From Methanolobus profundi (GTDB lineage Archaea > Halobacteriota > Methanosarcinia > Methanosarcinales > Methanosarcinaceae), in NCBI RefSeq assembly GCF_900114835.1, contig NZ_FOUJ01000003.1:124001-188000 (forward strand): a DNA stretch of 64,000 nt. The letters run 5' to 3'. The notes beneath the pieces were generated by a model that made no database searches, was not told the origin of the DNA, and saw only the letters and a list, made by a program, of their open reading frames with translations. This document shows, in pieces, positions 43,701 through 54,255 of the stretch (positions are counted from its first letter, which is position 1; the number at the start of each line of letters is the position of its first letter). Position numbers and translations under genes: made by a program.

Positions 43701-45602
43701 ATGGAAAAAGAGATTACTACTCCTAGCGAAGAGATTGAACTATACGAGGACAATTTCGACACCACAGACTCCATAGATGTTCCTGAGCTTCTGATAGATC
43801 AGATAATCGGACAGGAACATGCAGTGGAAGTGGTCAAAAAAGCAGCAAGCCAGAGGCGTCACGTCATGATGATAGGCAGCCCTGGTACTGGAAAGTCCCT
43901 GCTTGCCAAGGCCATGGCCGAACTTCTTCCAAAGGAAGAGTTACAGGATATCATGGCATATCCTAATCCTGAGGATAATAACAATCCTAAGATACGTTCT
44001 GTACCTGCCGGAAAGGGCAGGGAGATCGTCATGGCCCACAAGATGGAAGCCCAGAAGAAGGCACAGTCACGTAATATGCTGATGATGATACTTGTATTTG
44101 GTATCATAGTCTATTCATTCTACGTAGGCCAGCTCCTCTGGGGTATCATAGCTGCAATTATGATCTTGCTCCTGACAAGACAGTTCATGCCAAAAGATGA
44201 AATGATGATACCGAAACTTATCGTTTCGAACTACCAGAAGGAACATGCACCATTCCTGGATGCCACAGGTACCCACGCAGGTGCGCTTCTTGGTGATGTA
44301 AGGCATGACCCGTTCCAGTCAGGAGGACTCGAGACCCCTGCACATGACAGGGTAGAGAGCGGTGACATACACAAGTCGCACAAGGGTGTTCTCTTCTTAG
44401 ATGAGATCAACACCTTGAGCCTTGAATCCCAGCAGAGTATGCTGACAGCGCTTCAGGAAAAGGAATATCCTATCACCGGTCAATCAGAAAGAAGTTCCGG
44501 TGCACTGGTAAAGACAGAACCTGTACCTTGTGACTTCATCATGGTAGCTGCAGGTAACCTGGATGCTGTGGAAAAGATGCACCCTGCACTCAGATCCCGT
44601 ATAAAGGGTTACGGATACGAACTGTTCATGAGAGAATCCATGGAAGACACTCCTGAAAATCGTAAGAACCTTGTCAGGTTCGTGGCACAGGAGGTCATGA
44701 GAGATGGCCACCTCCCACCATTTGACAAGGAAGCGGTAGATGAGGTTATCCGTGAAGCCCAGAGAAGAGCAGGACGAAAAGGACACCTGACACTGAAACT
44801 TCGTGATCTTGGTGGTCTTGTAAGAGTAGCTGGTGATATTGCCCACTCAGAAGATGCAGCAGTAACTACTGCAAAACATGTTCTTGCGGCAAAGAAAATG
44901 GCAAGGTCCATAGAACAACAGCTTGCTGACAGTTACCTTGAGCGGAAGAACGACTACCAGCTCTTTAAAAAGACCGGCAGTGCCGTTGGCAGGGTCAATG
45001 GTCTTGCGGTCATGGGAGGAGACTCAGGTATCGTACTGCCGATCATGGCAGGTGTGGCACCATCACTCTCCAATTCAGAAGCGAAGGTGATCGCTACAGG
45101 TATGCTTAAAGATATAGCAAAGGAAGCTGTCCAGAATGTGTCCGCTGTTATCAAGAATGTAACAGGTAAGGACATAACCAACCACGATATCCACATCCAG
45201 TTCATTGGAACATATGAGGGAGTGGAAGGTGACAGTGCATCCATATCAATAGCAACTGCAGTGATATCAGCTCTTGAGAACATACCAATTGATCAGTCTG
45301 TAGCAATGACAGGTTCACTATCCGTAAGAGGAGATGTACTTCCTATCGGAGGAGCGACCTATAAGATAGAAGCTGCAGCCAGAGCAGGCATCAAGAAGGT
45401 CATCATCCCAAAATCCAATGAGGATGATGTACTTATCGAGGAAGCTTACCAGGATCTCATAGAGATAGTTCCGGTAACCAATATCATTGAAGTTATCGAA
45501 CACAGTCTTGTAGGTCCTCAGAAGAACAGGATCGTTGAGAAGCTCAAGAACCTGAGCAACCTCAAGGTCAATCCTGACATGCCTGAAATAGTCCCTGCAT
45601 AA
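43701..45602 (+). CDS. lonB: Membrane-bound ATP-dependent protease LonB
   Basis: Archaeal Lon of 633 aa, anchored in the membrane with AAA+ and protease domains in the cytosol. Walker A is GSPGTGKS, Walker B is VLFLDEI, and a two-helix membrane insertion (MLMMILVFGIIVYSFYVG and LLWGIIAAIMILLL) splits the AAA+ domain, as is typical of LonB. The protease dyad is Ser512 in EGDSASISIA and Lys555 in GATYKIEAAARAG. The ATG at 43701 is preferred because the GTG at 43671 would lie at or upstream of the expected transcript start. It is the main quality-control protease of these organisms. Confidence 0.96.
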   Translation: MEKEITTPSEEIELYEDNFDTTDSIDVPELLIDQIIGQEHAVEVVKKAASQRRHVMMIGSPGTGKSLLAKAMAELLPKEELQDIMAYPNPEDNNNPKIRSVPAGKGREIVMAHKMEAQKKAQSRNMLMMILVFGIIVYSFYVGQLLWGIIAAIMILLLTRQFMPKDEMMIPKLIVSNYQKEHAPFLDATGTHAGALLGDVRHDPFQSGGLETPAHDRVESGDIHKSHKGVLFLDEINTLSLESQQSMLTALQEKEYPITGQSERSSGALVKTEPVPCDFIMVAAGNLDAVEKMHPALRSRIKGYGYELFMRESMEDTPENRKNLVRFVAQEVMRDGHLPPFDKEAVDEVIREAQRRAGRKGHLTLKLRDLGGLVRVAGDIAHSEDAAVTTAKHVLAAKKMARSIEQQLADSYLERKNDYQLFKKTGSAVGRVNGLAVMGGDSGIVLPIMAGVAPSLSNSEAKVIATGMLKDIAKEAVQNVSAVIKNVTGKDITNHDIHIQFIGTYEGVEGDSASISIATAVISALENIPIDQSVAMTGSLSVRGDVLPIGGATYKIEAAARAGIKKVIIPKSNEDDVLIEEAYQDLIEIVPVTNIIEVIEHSLVGPQKNRIVEKLKNLSNLKVNPDMPEIVPA

Positions 45603-45677
45603 GCAGGTGACTTTTATTTATTTCTTAAACTATTTATTTAAACTTGTATTTCGTTTATACAGGGAGGAGTTTTAATA

Positions 45678-47009
45678 ATGCATAGTGTAGACTTTTTTGA
45701 TACGAGGATCATTGAGGGTACCACTACCTCCATTGTCCTTGATAATGGTAAAATAGAACAGATATCTGTCAATTTTACAAAAGGCGCTGCCGTACGTGCG
45801 CTCAAAGGTGGATCATGGGGTTTTACATCTGCTGACGGGGACTTCGATGTAGAAAAAGCTGTAAGGGCAGCATCAGAGCTTGCCATCAGCATGAACGAGA
45901 AGTCACCAAAGGAAAAAGTGCAGATGAAAGATATCCCAAACCCGGTGGTCAGCAATCTCCCTAAGGTTAAAAAGGATCCTCTTGACATATCCCTTGAAGA
46001 GAAGGTGCAGAACCTCAAAGAATTCGGAAAGCATGCAAAGATGGATGAGATCAGCAGCACAAGTGCCGTATACAGTGAATCATCCTACAAGATAATGTAT
46101 TCTGACTCCACCGGGATAGAAGGAGAATATGACATTGTGAGAAGCGGTTTCGCGATCAGTGCCGTGGCATCGAGGAACGGACTCTACCAGGCAGGAAGAG
46201 AGAGCCGTTTTGGTGTAACAGGCTATGAGATATTCGACAAGTACAACGCAGCAGAACTTGCAGAGAAGGCAGCAAAGAGCGCCATACAACTCCTTGATGC
46301 AAAACCTGCAAAAGGTGGTAATCTTCCAGTCATACTTGACCCTGAGCTAGCAGGAGTCTTCGCTCACGAAGCTGTGGGACACGCATCAGAAGCAGACCTT
46401 GTGATAGAGGGAAGTTCGGTCCTTGAGAACCGCATAGGTGAAAATATAGCATCCCCACTTGTAACTATAATCGATGATCCTACACTACATGAATATGGCT
46501 ATTTCCCATTTGATGATGAAGGAGCACAGTCCGAAAAGACAACACTCATAGAGAACGGAACACTCAAGTCATACCTCCATTCAAGAGAAACCGCGGCAAA
46601 GATCGGAGGAACGCCCGGACATTGCCGTGCACAGGGTCATGCAAGACCTATAATCCGCATGAGTAACACCTATATTGATAACGGTAACTCCAAATTCGAG
46701 GAGATGCTCGAAGAGATAGGCGATGGAATATACCTTATTGGTTCCAGAGGAGGACAGGTCAACACCGGAGAAGGTGTTTTCCAGTTCAATGCAGAAAAAG
46801 GATACATGATCGAGAATGGAGAGCTCACGACACTCCTAAGGGATGTTTCACTTTCCGGGAAGATACTTGAGATATTGAACAACGTCAAAATGGTTGGTAA
46901 CGATCTGGAAATGAACTCAGGAAGATGTGGCAAAGGTGGACAACTTGTCCCTGTGACGGACGGATCCCCGCACCTGTTCATCTCAAAGGCCATGGTAGGA
47001 GGTGCATAA
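45678..47009 (+). CDS. tldD: TldD metalloprotease subunit
   Basis: TldD subunit of 443 aa of the heterodimeric TldD/TldE protease, which degrades unfolded or leader peptides. The metal site motif HEAVGHASEAD (HExxxH) lies near residues 231-241. Other blocks are GHCRAQGHARPIIRMSN and GGQVNTGEGVFQFNAE. GGGAGGAG precedes the ATG. tldE begins immediately after the stop. Confidence 0.93.
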   Translation: MHSVDFFDTRIIEGTTTSIVLDNGKIEQISVNFTKGAAVRALKGGSWGFTSADGDFDVEKAVRAASELAISMNEKSPKEKVQMKDIPNPVVSNLPKVKKDPLDISLEEKVQNLKEFGKHAKMDEISSTSAVYSESSYKIMYSDSTGIEGEYDIVRSGFAISAVASRNGLYQAGRESRFGVTGYEIFDKYNAAELAEKAAKSAIQLLDAKPAKGGNLPVILDPELAGVFAHEAVGHASEADLVIEGSSVLENRIGENIASPLVTIIDDPTLHEYGYFPFDDEGAQSEKTTLIENGTLKSYLHSRETAAKIGGTPGHCRAQGHARPIIRMSNTYIDNGNSKFEEMLEEIGDGIYLIGSRGGQVNTGEGVFQFNAEKGYMIENGELTTLLRDVSLSGKILEILNNVKMVGNDLEMNSGRCGKGGQLVPVTDGSPHLFISKAMVGGA

Positions 47010-47010
47010 A

Positions 47011-48321
47011 ATGTACGACCTTGCTGAAAAGGCCCTCAAAGCAGCTACAAAATACGGTGCCAAAGAGGCTGAAATTTACATAATGGAAAGTCAGAAGACA
47101 TCGGTCAATATCCAGAAGGACCTGATAGAAGGTGCAAAGGAGAACATCACAACAGGCATCGGTATCCGTGCCGTTGTGGATGGTGCCATCGGATTTGCAA
47201 GTACCAATATCATGAGCCATATTGACGAGGCTGCAAAGAATGCTGTCATCTCTGCAAAGACACAGGACCCTGATAAGGAATGGAATGCACTGCCATCAAA
47301 CCAGAAATATCCTGCTGTTTCAGGTATCTTTGACAAGAATATCCATAACATGGAGCTTGATGATTGTATTGCACACACCATGGAAATGATAGAAGGTGCT
47401 AAGACAGTATCCGGCATAATTGTCACCTCAGGCAGCTTTGGACGCAGTCACGGAAAAAGAGTGATCATCAACACCAATGGTGTCGAGATCGAAGAGGAAG
47501 GAACTGCAGTATCAGGATTTGTAGATGTTATCACAGATTCCGGAGAGACATCAACAGCTTATGATTTTGCAATATCCCGTCAGAATGACATCGATTTCGA
47601 ACTCATAGGAAAGAATGCAGCAGAGCTTGCTAAGCGCTCACAGGATACAATAGCAATAGAGCCTCACAAGACAGATGTTATCCTGCATCCGTTCGCATTC
47701 TCAGACCTTATAGAAAATGCATTCATGCCTTCCATTGATTCGGATAATGTCCAGAAGGGAAGGTCCAACCTGATAGGAAGGAGGGACGAAATAATAGCGA
47801 ACGAGAAGCTTTCCATCTATGATGACGGCCTTCTTGAAGGTGGTATTGAGACAGGCATGGCCGATGACGAAGGTGTTGCATCACAGAAGACCACAGTAAT
47901 AGAGAAAGGAACATTCAGGTCCTACCTCTATGACACCTATACAGCAGGAAAAGATGATGTTGAAAGTACTGGGAATGCATCCCGAAACTCATATCTTTCC
48001 ACACCTTCAGTTGGTCCAAGGAACTTTATCATAGATTTCCCGCAATGTGACATTGTAGCCGATACAGGATCCGGTGTCTATGTGAACACTGTGATAGGTG
48101 CCCATACTGCTAACAGCATCTCAGGTGACTTCTCAGTAGAGGCCAGGAATGCATTCACAATAAAGGATGGGAAACTCGACAAACCTATCAAGTCCCTCAT
48201 GATATCAGGCAATATATTCGATATGCTAAAGAATATAAATGGAGCCGGGACCGATGTCAGAAAGGTCGGAGGTACCATAACCCCTTCAATACGAGTTTCT
48301 GATATGAGCGTGGTAGGTTAA
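47011..48321 (+). CDS. pmbA: TldE/PmbA subunit
   Basis: TldE (PmbA) partner of 436 aa, homologous to TldD but without the HExxxH metal site. Blocks GIGIRAVVDGAIGFAST, TDVILHPFAFSDL and NSYLSTPSVGPRNF are family-like. The ATG at 47011 is used: GGAGGTG spans the end of tldD, and the two genes are separated by one base. Together they form the cytosolic protease. Confidence 0.92.
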   Translation: MYDLAEKALKAATKYGAKEAEIYIMESQKTSVNIQKDLIEGAKENITTGIGIRAVVDGAIGFASTNIMSHIDEAAKNAVISAKTQDPDKEWNALPSNQKYPAVSGIFDKNIHNMELDDCIAHTMEMIEGAKTVSGIIVTSGSFGRSHGKRVIINTNGVEIEEEGTAVSGFVDVITDSGETSTAYDFAISRQNDIDFELIGKNAAELAKRSQDTIAIEPHKTDVILHPFAFSDLIENAFMPSIDSDNVQKGRSNLIGRRDEIIANEKLSIYDDGLLEGGIETGMADDEGVASQKTTVIEKGTFRSYLYDTYTAGKDDVESTGNASRNSYLSTPSVGPRNFIIDFPQCDIVADTGSGVYVNTVIGAHTANSISGDFSVEARNAFTIKDGKLDKPIKSLMISGNIFDMLKNINGAGTDVRKVGGTITPSIRVSDMSVVG

Positions 48322-48335
48322 TTACACAAGCTATC

Positions 48336-48373
48336 GTGGGAACTTATTTTTCCCACATATTTTTCTTTTTTGT
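48336..48373 (+). terminator. tldD-tldE terminator
   Basis: GTGGGAA (48336-48342) pairs with TTCCCAC (48350-48356), loop of seven, followed by ATATTTTTCTTTTTT. It is a clear end of the operon. Confidence 0.75.
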
Positions 48374-48576
48374 ACAAGAGAAGTTTATACGCTCAAATGT
48401 GCATTCGTACGACAATTGACGAATCATCAGCGTTAACTGAATGCGTTTTTTGAATACTTTGCCCGCAAATGTGCGTTTTTTTTAGAAAGAATTATATATG
48501 GACATTAATTATAAGGGAGTTATATTAACATTAAAAACAATGACAGATAGGTCATTCAATATTCTAAGGCGAACAG

Positions 48577-50607
48577 ATGGCAACGTTACATAAAAAAACA
48601 TTGAGCATCATTGGTGCTACTCTTATCGGAATGATCATATTCATATATCTGAGTTCGCATTTAATAATACTCGACAGCTTTGACAGACTGGAAGAACAGG
48701 ACGCAATAAAGAATGCCATCTGCGTTGAGAATATACTTTTATCCGAATCAAAAGAACTGGAGAACAAAGCTGCAGACTGGTCCGTATGGGACGAGACATA
48801 TAACTTCGTTCAGGGAAATGATGATCGATTCGTTGAAAAATACCTTATGGACTACACGTTCCTTAATCAGGAACTTGACTTCATGCTTTTCTACAACGAT
48901 ACGGGAACACAGGTGTTCAGAAAAGTACTGGCGAACGGGAATGATAACCAGCCGTACATAACAGAACTTGAAGAACATATCGCAAAGAATGAGTTTCTTC
49001 TGGAACACCCCAATACAACAAGCAGGAAAACAGGCTTTCTTGTCTTTAGCGATAAACCGATCCTTCTGACATCACAACCGGTAGTGAGAAGTGATCTTAC
49101 AGGACCTATCGCAGGTACAGTGATAATGGGACGCATCATCGATGATGGAGAGATCTCAGAATTACATGAACTGACAGATATGGAACTGAACATCGAGAAT
49201 ATCAGAAACTACAACATAACTGATAATTCACTTGATCAGAGAGATACTGGTCATCATATCGATGTGATCGATGAAGGGGTCCATATATACTCATATGCCA
49301 GTTTCAATGACATCTATGACAACAAAGCATTTTCAATAAAGGTAGGCATGTTGAGAAGCATCCACCAGCAAGGTGTCAACACCATCAACTATTTCCTGAT
49401 AATACTGTTACTTACCGGGATCATCTTTGGGACCTCTGTTACAGCTCTTCTTGAAAGGTCACATATATCCCGTCTCAAGCGCCTCCAGAACGAAATAAAG
49501 GATATTGGGGAGAAAGGCGATTTCTCAAAAAGAGTAAGGTCGCAGGGAAATGATGAGGTTGCCAGCCTTGGAGGATCGATAAATAAGATGCTTGAGTCGC
49601 TCGAAAGTTCACAGGATCTCATCGTTAAAAGGGACACTACAATAAATGCGATCCTACAGGCAATGCCCGACATGATGTTCCTTATCAAGAAGGACGGAAG
49701 CATCCGGAACTATAAACTCTCAACAGACAAATGCATCTATGAGTCCCCGGAGGAAGAACTTGACATTCGTCTTGATGACATACTCCCTGCACATATTGCA
49801 GAGAAGGAGCGTGAAATAATAGAACAGGCACTCAGGACGAATAAGATGCAGATCATGCAATACACAATGCCTGTAAAAGGAGAGATGAGGGACTTTGAAC
49901 TTAGACTGGTGGTCAGTGGTGAGGACGAGGTCATGGCTGTCATCAAGGACATAACCGAGATAAAGCAGGCAGAGGAAATGCGCCGTAAGGACCTGCTCCT
50001 AAAAGAGATACACCACCGCGTAAAGAACAATCTTCAGATCATATCAAGTCTGTTAAGGCTCCAGTCAAGAAAGTTCACTGATAAAGAGACTGTTGAGGCT
50101 TTCCGCAAAAGCCAGAACCGTGCTAAATCCATGGCTATAGCCCATGAGAAAATGTACCAGTCAAGTGATCTTGAGAACATAGAACTTGAGAACTATGTGG
50201 AAACCCTTACCAGATATCTGCTCAATAACTATGGTTGTGACCCTGAGAACATCAAAATTGATTTAAAGATTAAAAACCTAACACAGGGCATTGATACAGC
50301 CATTCCACTGGGACTTATCATAACTGAGATCGTGTCAAATGCTCTGAAACACGCATTCAAAGACCACAAAGGGAATATAACCATTGAGATCTCCCCCCAG
50401 GATAATGGATACTATCTGCTTGTCATCAGGGATAACGGAGTTGGATTCCCTGAGGATATAGATTTCATGAATACTGATTCACTTGGGATGAGGCTTGTTA
50501 TCTCACTTGTAGATCAAATAGAAGGAACTATAGAACTCGTGAGAGATAACGGAACAGAATTCAGGATAAGATTTAAAGAAATATCCTATAAGAGAAGGGA
50601 CTACTAA
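48577..50607 (+). CDS. Membrane sensor histidine kinase (CHASE4-HAMP-PAS-HisKA_2)
   Basis: Kinase of 676 aa. A first membrane helix at about residues 9-28 is followed by an extracytoplasmic CHASE4-type domain ([11 protein letters not shown], about 45-260), a second helix at about 272-293, HAMP, PAS (about 350-465), a HisKA_2 domain with [11 protein letters not shown] (His479/His480, the latter most likely phosphorylated), and a HATPase domain with DNGVGFP. This is a common methanogen sensor layout for extracellular signals. The response regulator gene overlaps its stop by one base (TAATG), so the pair is cognate. A TATA-like ATTATATATGG lies near 48491. Confidence 0.93.
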   Translation: MATLHKKTLSIIGATLIGMIIFIYLSSHLIILDSFDRLEEQDAIKNAICVENILLSESKELENKAADWSVWDETYNFVQGNDDRFVEKYLMDYTFLNQELDFMLFYNDTGTQVFRKVLANGNDNQPYITELEEHIAKNEFLLEHPNTTSRKTGFLVFSDKPILLTSQPVVRSDLTGPIAGTVIMGRIIDDGEISELHELTDMELNIENIRNYNITDNSLDQRDTGHHIDVIDEGVHIYSYASFNDIYDNKAFSIKVGMLRSIHQQGVNTINYFLIILLLTGIIFGTSVTALLERSHISRLKRLQNEIKDIGEKGDFSKRVRSQGNDEVASLGGSINKMLESLESSQDLIVKRDTTINAILQAMPDMMFLIKKDGSIRNYKLSTDKCIYESPEEELDIRLDDILPAHIAEKEREIIEQALRTNKMQIMQYTMPVKGEMRDFELRLVVSGEDEVMAVIKDITEIKQAEEMRRKDLLLKEIHHRVKNNLQIISSLLRLQSRKFTDKETVEAFRKSQNRAKSMAIAHEKMYQSSDLENIELENYVETLTRYLLNNYGCDPENIKIDLKIKNLTQGIDTAIPLGLIITEIVSNALKHAFKDHKGNITIEISPQDNGYYLLVIRDNGVGFPEDIDFMNTDSLGMRLVISLVDQIEGTIELVRDNGTEFRIRFKEISYKRRDY

Positions 50608-51416
50608 TGACTAAAGAAAAGATAATGATAGTCGAAGACGAACAAATAGTAGCCCTGGATATCAAAGATAGCCTGGAACATTTCGGATATTCTGTCCCAT
50701 GTATGGCCTCCAGCGGAGAAGAAGCCATAAGGTCCATAGATAAGTGTGCTCCTGACCTAATATTGATGGATATAGTCCTTAAAGGAAAGATCGATGGTGT
50801 GGAAGCAGCAAAAGCGATCCATGAGAAACACGATATACCGGTCATATACCTTACAGCATATTCTGATGAGAAGACACTGCAAAGAGCAAAGCTCACAGAA
50901 CCCTTTGGACACATACTGAAGCCTTTTGATGAAAGAGAGCTTAGAACTAATATAGAGATCGCGCTCTACAAGAGGGAAAAAGAGAAGGAGAAGCTCTTTG
51001 ACCATGAGAAATGGATCAACTCGCTCCTCAACAACTTTGCTGATGCCATAATATCCACTGATAAAGATGGCATCATCAAATACATGAACCCCCTTGCTCA
51101 GGCGCTCACCGGATACAGCAAAGAGGAAGCACTTGGATCAGATATCAGCAGCATATTCAAGGTCATCTGTGAGGATAGTGGCAAATGTGCCCGAGATCCC
51201 TCAAAAAAAGTACTTCAGGAAGGCGCTTTCTTTGGTCTTGATGAGAACACCATACTGATCTCAAGAGATAATACACGCATACCACTCGATGTTATCGGCT
51301 CCCCGATCACCAATCAAAGGAATGAGATCATCGGTACTGTAATAGTCTTTTATGATATCACCGACAGGAAGAAGGTCGAAAGATCATTCCATAATTATGA
51401 TATAGCCTATAGCTGA
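50607..51416 (+). CDS. Response regulator with PAS output domain
   Basis: Protein of 269 aa: a receiver domain (about 1-125) with the acidic pair VEDEQ, phospho-acceptor Asp55 in LMDIVL, Thr in YLTAYS and Lys in ILKPFD, followed by a PAS domain (about 135-260). There is no DNA-binding or enzymatic output, so signal passes to another protein through PAS, as is frequent in methanogens. It starts within the kinase stop codon. Confidence 0.92.
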   Translation: MTKEKIMIVEDEQIVALDIKDSLEHFGYSVPCMASSGEEAIRSIDKCAPDLILMDIVLKGKIDGVEAAKAIHEKHDIPVIYLTAYSDEKTLQRAKLTEPFGHILKPFDERELRTNIEIALYKREKEKEKLFDHEKWINSLLNNFADAIISTDKDGIIKYMNPLAQALTGYSKEEALGSDISSIFKVICEDSGKCARDPSKKVLQEGAFFGLDENTILISRDNTRIPLDVIGSPITNQRNEIIGTVIVFYDITDRKKVERSFHNYDIAYS

Positions 51417-51422
51417 TCACAA

Positions 51423-52637
51423 CTAACTGTTCTTAGAGCTCACAGGTTCTTTTATACCACCCATCACAAGCAGTAATGATACCAACAACATGACTGCACA
51501 TAGATAGAAAGGGGTCTCGAATGATATATATCCTGCAAGCAGTCCACCCATAATGGGACCAAGGGCCATACCTGCTGCCTGGGATGCAGTTATAGAACTT
51601 ACTTTTGAACTTACTGATATACCTGCCAGATCTACTGCCAGGGCCATGACAGGAGTTTCCACAGCAGCCATTGATATTCCCTGCAATGCACGAAGAATTA
51701 TCAATTGCTCCACGTTCATAACATAACCAAGGCCTATAACAATGGGTATGTTCAGTAGAAGACCAAGTATTATTATCTTTTTTCTTCCCAGCCTGTCCGA
51801 TAAGAGACCCATAGGTGCCTGGAAAAGTACCCTAATGATCACATAGGCAGAAACAGCAATGCTTAGAGATATCTCCCCAGTATCGAGCCTTGTACCATAT
51901 TCCGGCAAAAAAGCGAATATTATCATGATACCGAACATCATCATGAACATTGCAACTGACAGAATGAAGAACTGTAAACCCTGCCCGGGTTCTGATGTCT
52001 TTTTCTTACCAGTGGTACCATCGTGGGTCTCGGTAACAAAGAAAGATATCAGTATGAAGCTTGCAAGACCGAGAAAAGAACATACATAGAACGCTGTGAC
52101 AAAACCGTAGTAACTGGCAATGATACCTCCAAGGATCGAACCTGAACCAAAACCGAAACCCCTCACTGTAGAATAGATACCTATGGCAACTCCTCGTGTG
52201 CTGGTCGTTGAAAGGTGGGTCACCATTGCAACGATCGCAGGCACGGTTGCACCTACAGTCAGTCCCTGCAATACACGCAGGATGACCAGATACTCAAAAC
52301 TATCGGTATTTGCATAGATGAAAGATATGATCGTAAAGCCAGCCATGCCTATGACCACAAAGGGTTTTCTCCTGTTCAGGGAATCCGAGAGCCTGCCAAG
52401 GAATGGTTGTGACAGGGCATTGGACAGACCGAATACAGTAGCAATAATACCTGCCCTGACAACAATAGGAGTAGCAGCGAACATACCCCCATCCAGACCT
52501 ACAATGTAAAGAGGGAGCAGGAATGCCAGCATCCCCGTACCAAGGTCTTTGAACAATTTGGATATGGAGAGCACATATAGTGCAGGGTCGAGTTCTTTTT
52601 TACTATTGCCAGGTACGCTGGGTTCTGATCTCATCAT
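51423..52637 (-). CDS. Major facilitator superfamily transporter
   Basis: Twelve-helix MFS protein of 404 aa. The loop 2-3 signature reads GRLSDSLNRRKPF and its counterpart between helices 8 and 9 is GLLSDRLGRKKI, the usual pair for drug or small-solute exporters. The substrate is unknown. Two ATG codons start the frame. It converges with the response regulator within six bases. Confidence 0.87.
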   Translation of the reverse strand: MMRSEPSVPGNSKKELDPALYVLSISKLFKDLGTGMLAFLLPLYIVGLDGGMFAATPIVVRAGIIATVFGLSNALSQPFLGRLSDSLNRRKPFVVIGMAGFTIISFIYANTDSFEYLVILRVLQGLTVGATVPAIVAMVTHLSTTSTRGVAIGIYSTVRGFGFGSGSILGGIIASYYGFVTAFYVCSFLGLASFILISFFVTETHDGTTGKKKTSEPGQGLQFFILSVAMFMMMFGIMIIFAFLPEYGTRLDTGEISLSIAVSAYVIIRVLFQAPMGLLSDRLGRKKIIILGLLLNIPIVIGLGYVMNVEQLIILRALQGISMAAVETPVMALAVDLAGISVSSKVSSITASQAAGMALGPIMGGLLAGYISFETPFYLCAVMLLVSLLLVMGGIKEPVSSKNS

Positions 52638-52708
52638 ATGACCTGTGTAGATGATTATTGTTCAAAGTATAAAATATAGAAAGGAATCTTGAAGCCTTAT
52701 TTCCGGAT

Positions 52709-53557
52709 TCAGTATTCATCGTCCCTGTCAGATGAAGCATGAAGTTTCCGAACTATAGGATCATGATACCTTGTAGCCACATAGTAACTGATAATGGCAA
52801 GCACGATGCCACCTATAAGATCGGTTATCCAGTGTATCCCCAGATAAAATATGGTGAACTGGATGGCCAGTGTCATGAATACTGCAACTACTTTGAACCT
52901 TCTGATGTCTGTCCTGAATATGATTATCAACATAGCAAGAAAAGAAAGTGCTGCATGAAGGCTCGGGAAGCAGTTATCAAAGAAAGGATCAACGGTCCTC
53001 AGGCCATTGCTGATGATCGGGCTCAGTTCGTACAACAATGGTACAACATCCGGAAGTGTATACCCGGTTACTTTTACAGGAGTGAACAAGTAGAAAGGAA
53101 AGGCGACTGCATAGATAACAACAACTGCTATGGCATATTCCTGTAATGCTTTAATGTGTCTTGTGAATATGAGTGCTACAAATGTGAACACCAGCAGGAA
53201 AGAGAAGCCAAAAAGGTAGATGAATGAACTTACATAGGTGAGCAGTGGATCGGTGAAGCTCTGGAATATGCTCACTGTGTTGCCTTCTATATGAAAGATG
53301 TAGCTTGCAAGGGCATAATCCGGAGAGATATCGAGCATAGTAGCGATCGAACCCTGTGATTTGACTACAAGATAGATGACAGAGACCAACAGTATGTACG
53401 GCATGATCTCCTTTGTGAATGAATATGCTTCGTTCTTCTCTGATATCAACTTTTTATGTTCTATCCAGTATTGCCTCGGTATGAACACAAAATAAGCGAT
53501 GATATTCATCATCAGGACCACAGGAATGAATATTGCCATTAGTTCAAGATCTGCCAT
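52709..53557 (-). CDS. PAP2-family membrane phosphatase/transferase
   Basis: Membrane protein of 282 aa with six or more helices. The PAP2 acid-phosphatase motifs are visible: CFPSLHAALS (PSxHA) at about residue 200 and LGIHWITDLIGG (H-x3-D) near 245. This layout, including a VTGY segment before the active site, resembles inositol-phosphorylceramide-synthase-like PAP2 proteins, suggesting a lipid headgroup or polyprenyl-phosphate substrate. The promoter is likely the TTTATTTATCATATC element on the minus strand near 53595. Confidence 0.82.
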   Translation of the reverse strand: MADLELMAIFIPVVLMMNIIAYFVFIPRQYWIEHKKLISEKNEAYSFTKEIMPYILLVSVIYLVVKSQGSIATMLDISPDYALASYIFHIEGNTVSIFQSFTDPLLTYVSSFIYLFGFSFLLVFTFVALIFTRHIKALQEYAIAVVVIYAVAFPFYLFTPVKVTGYTLPDVVPLLYELSPIISNGLRTVDPFFDNCFPSLHAALSFLAMLIIIFRTDIRRFKVVAVFMTLAIQFTIFYLGIHWITDLIGGIVLAIISYYVATRYHDPIVRKLHASSDRDDEY

Positions 53558-53739
53558 TTTACCATCTTATAAGCTCTTATCTCACTTCATAAAGATATGA
53601 TAAATAAATTTACTTCCAATGATAAAGATTGTGCCTGACAACTTGTAGATCAATAGTTATCTGATGAAAATGGAACATATCTTACTTCGAGGTCAGAGAT
53701 AGTGCAGAAAAGACAAGGTTCCTTTGTAGAAACAAATTC

Positions 53740-53795
53740 AAAAAAGAAAGATATAAAAAGGAAAAGGATCCGGGACCGAAAGAAGTTCCCCGGAT
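53740..53795 (-). terminator. Terminator of cupredoxin-like gene
   Basis: ATCCGGG (53768-53774) pairs with CCCGGAT (53789-53795). On the minus strand the stem follows the gene's stop and is succeeded by long T-rich sequence. Confidence 0.65.
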
Positions 53796-53817
53796 ATGAA
53801 CGATTATTCAATTAACG

Positions 53818-54210
53818 TTATTCTACAACGATCTGACCACCCTTGGTCCATGGGTGTGTCACAAGTTCGTATTTGTAGGTTCCTGTATCTTCGAAGGTAT
53901 AGACGAACGTGTCACCTTTCCTGAGCGTAGGGGACTGGAAACTGTCACCACCTACAAGGTTTCCTTTTATTACGAAAGCCACAGAATCATTGTTGATCCA
54001 CTGAATGGTATCTCCTGGCGAGATGGTAGTGATGTAAGGATGGAACTCATACTCTGATATATAGATGATCGCATCGGCATCGATCGGTTGTGATCCTGCA
54101 ACAGTGCCATTTGAATCTGTTTCCTGGACCTGCTCATCAACACAACCTGAAAGTGACAATGCCAATATAGATATCAGCATGGTCAAAAGAACAAGTTCTT
54201 TAAGTCTCAT
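53818..54210 (-). CDS. Cupredoxin-fold lipoprotein lacking copper ligands
   Basis: Exported protein of 130 aa. The signal ends in a lipobox (LSLSGC, Cys at about residue 23). The remainder fits a plastocyanin/azurin-like fold: YEFHPYITTISPGDTIQWINND, then KGDTFVYTFEDTGTYKYEL and a THPWTKGGQIVVE end. In copper proteins these segments carry His, Cys, His and Met. Here the first His position is within SVAFV, the Cys site is Leu (YKYELVTHP) and the Met site is Thr (HPWTKG), leaving only one His. Type-1 copper binding is therefore unlikely; a structural or other ligand role is more plausible. Confidence 0.8.
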   Translation of the reverse strand: MRLKELVLLTMLISILALSLSGCVDEQVQETDSNGTVAGSQPIDADAIIYISEYEFHPYITTISPGDTIQWINNDSVAFVIKGNLVGGDSFQSPTLRKGDTFVYTFEDTGTYKYELVTHPWTKGGQIVVE

Positions 54211-54255
54211 ATCTTAGAAGATCTACTATTCATTAATAACACTTTTGATGCCGGT

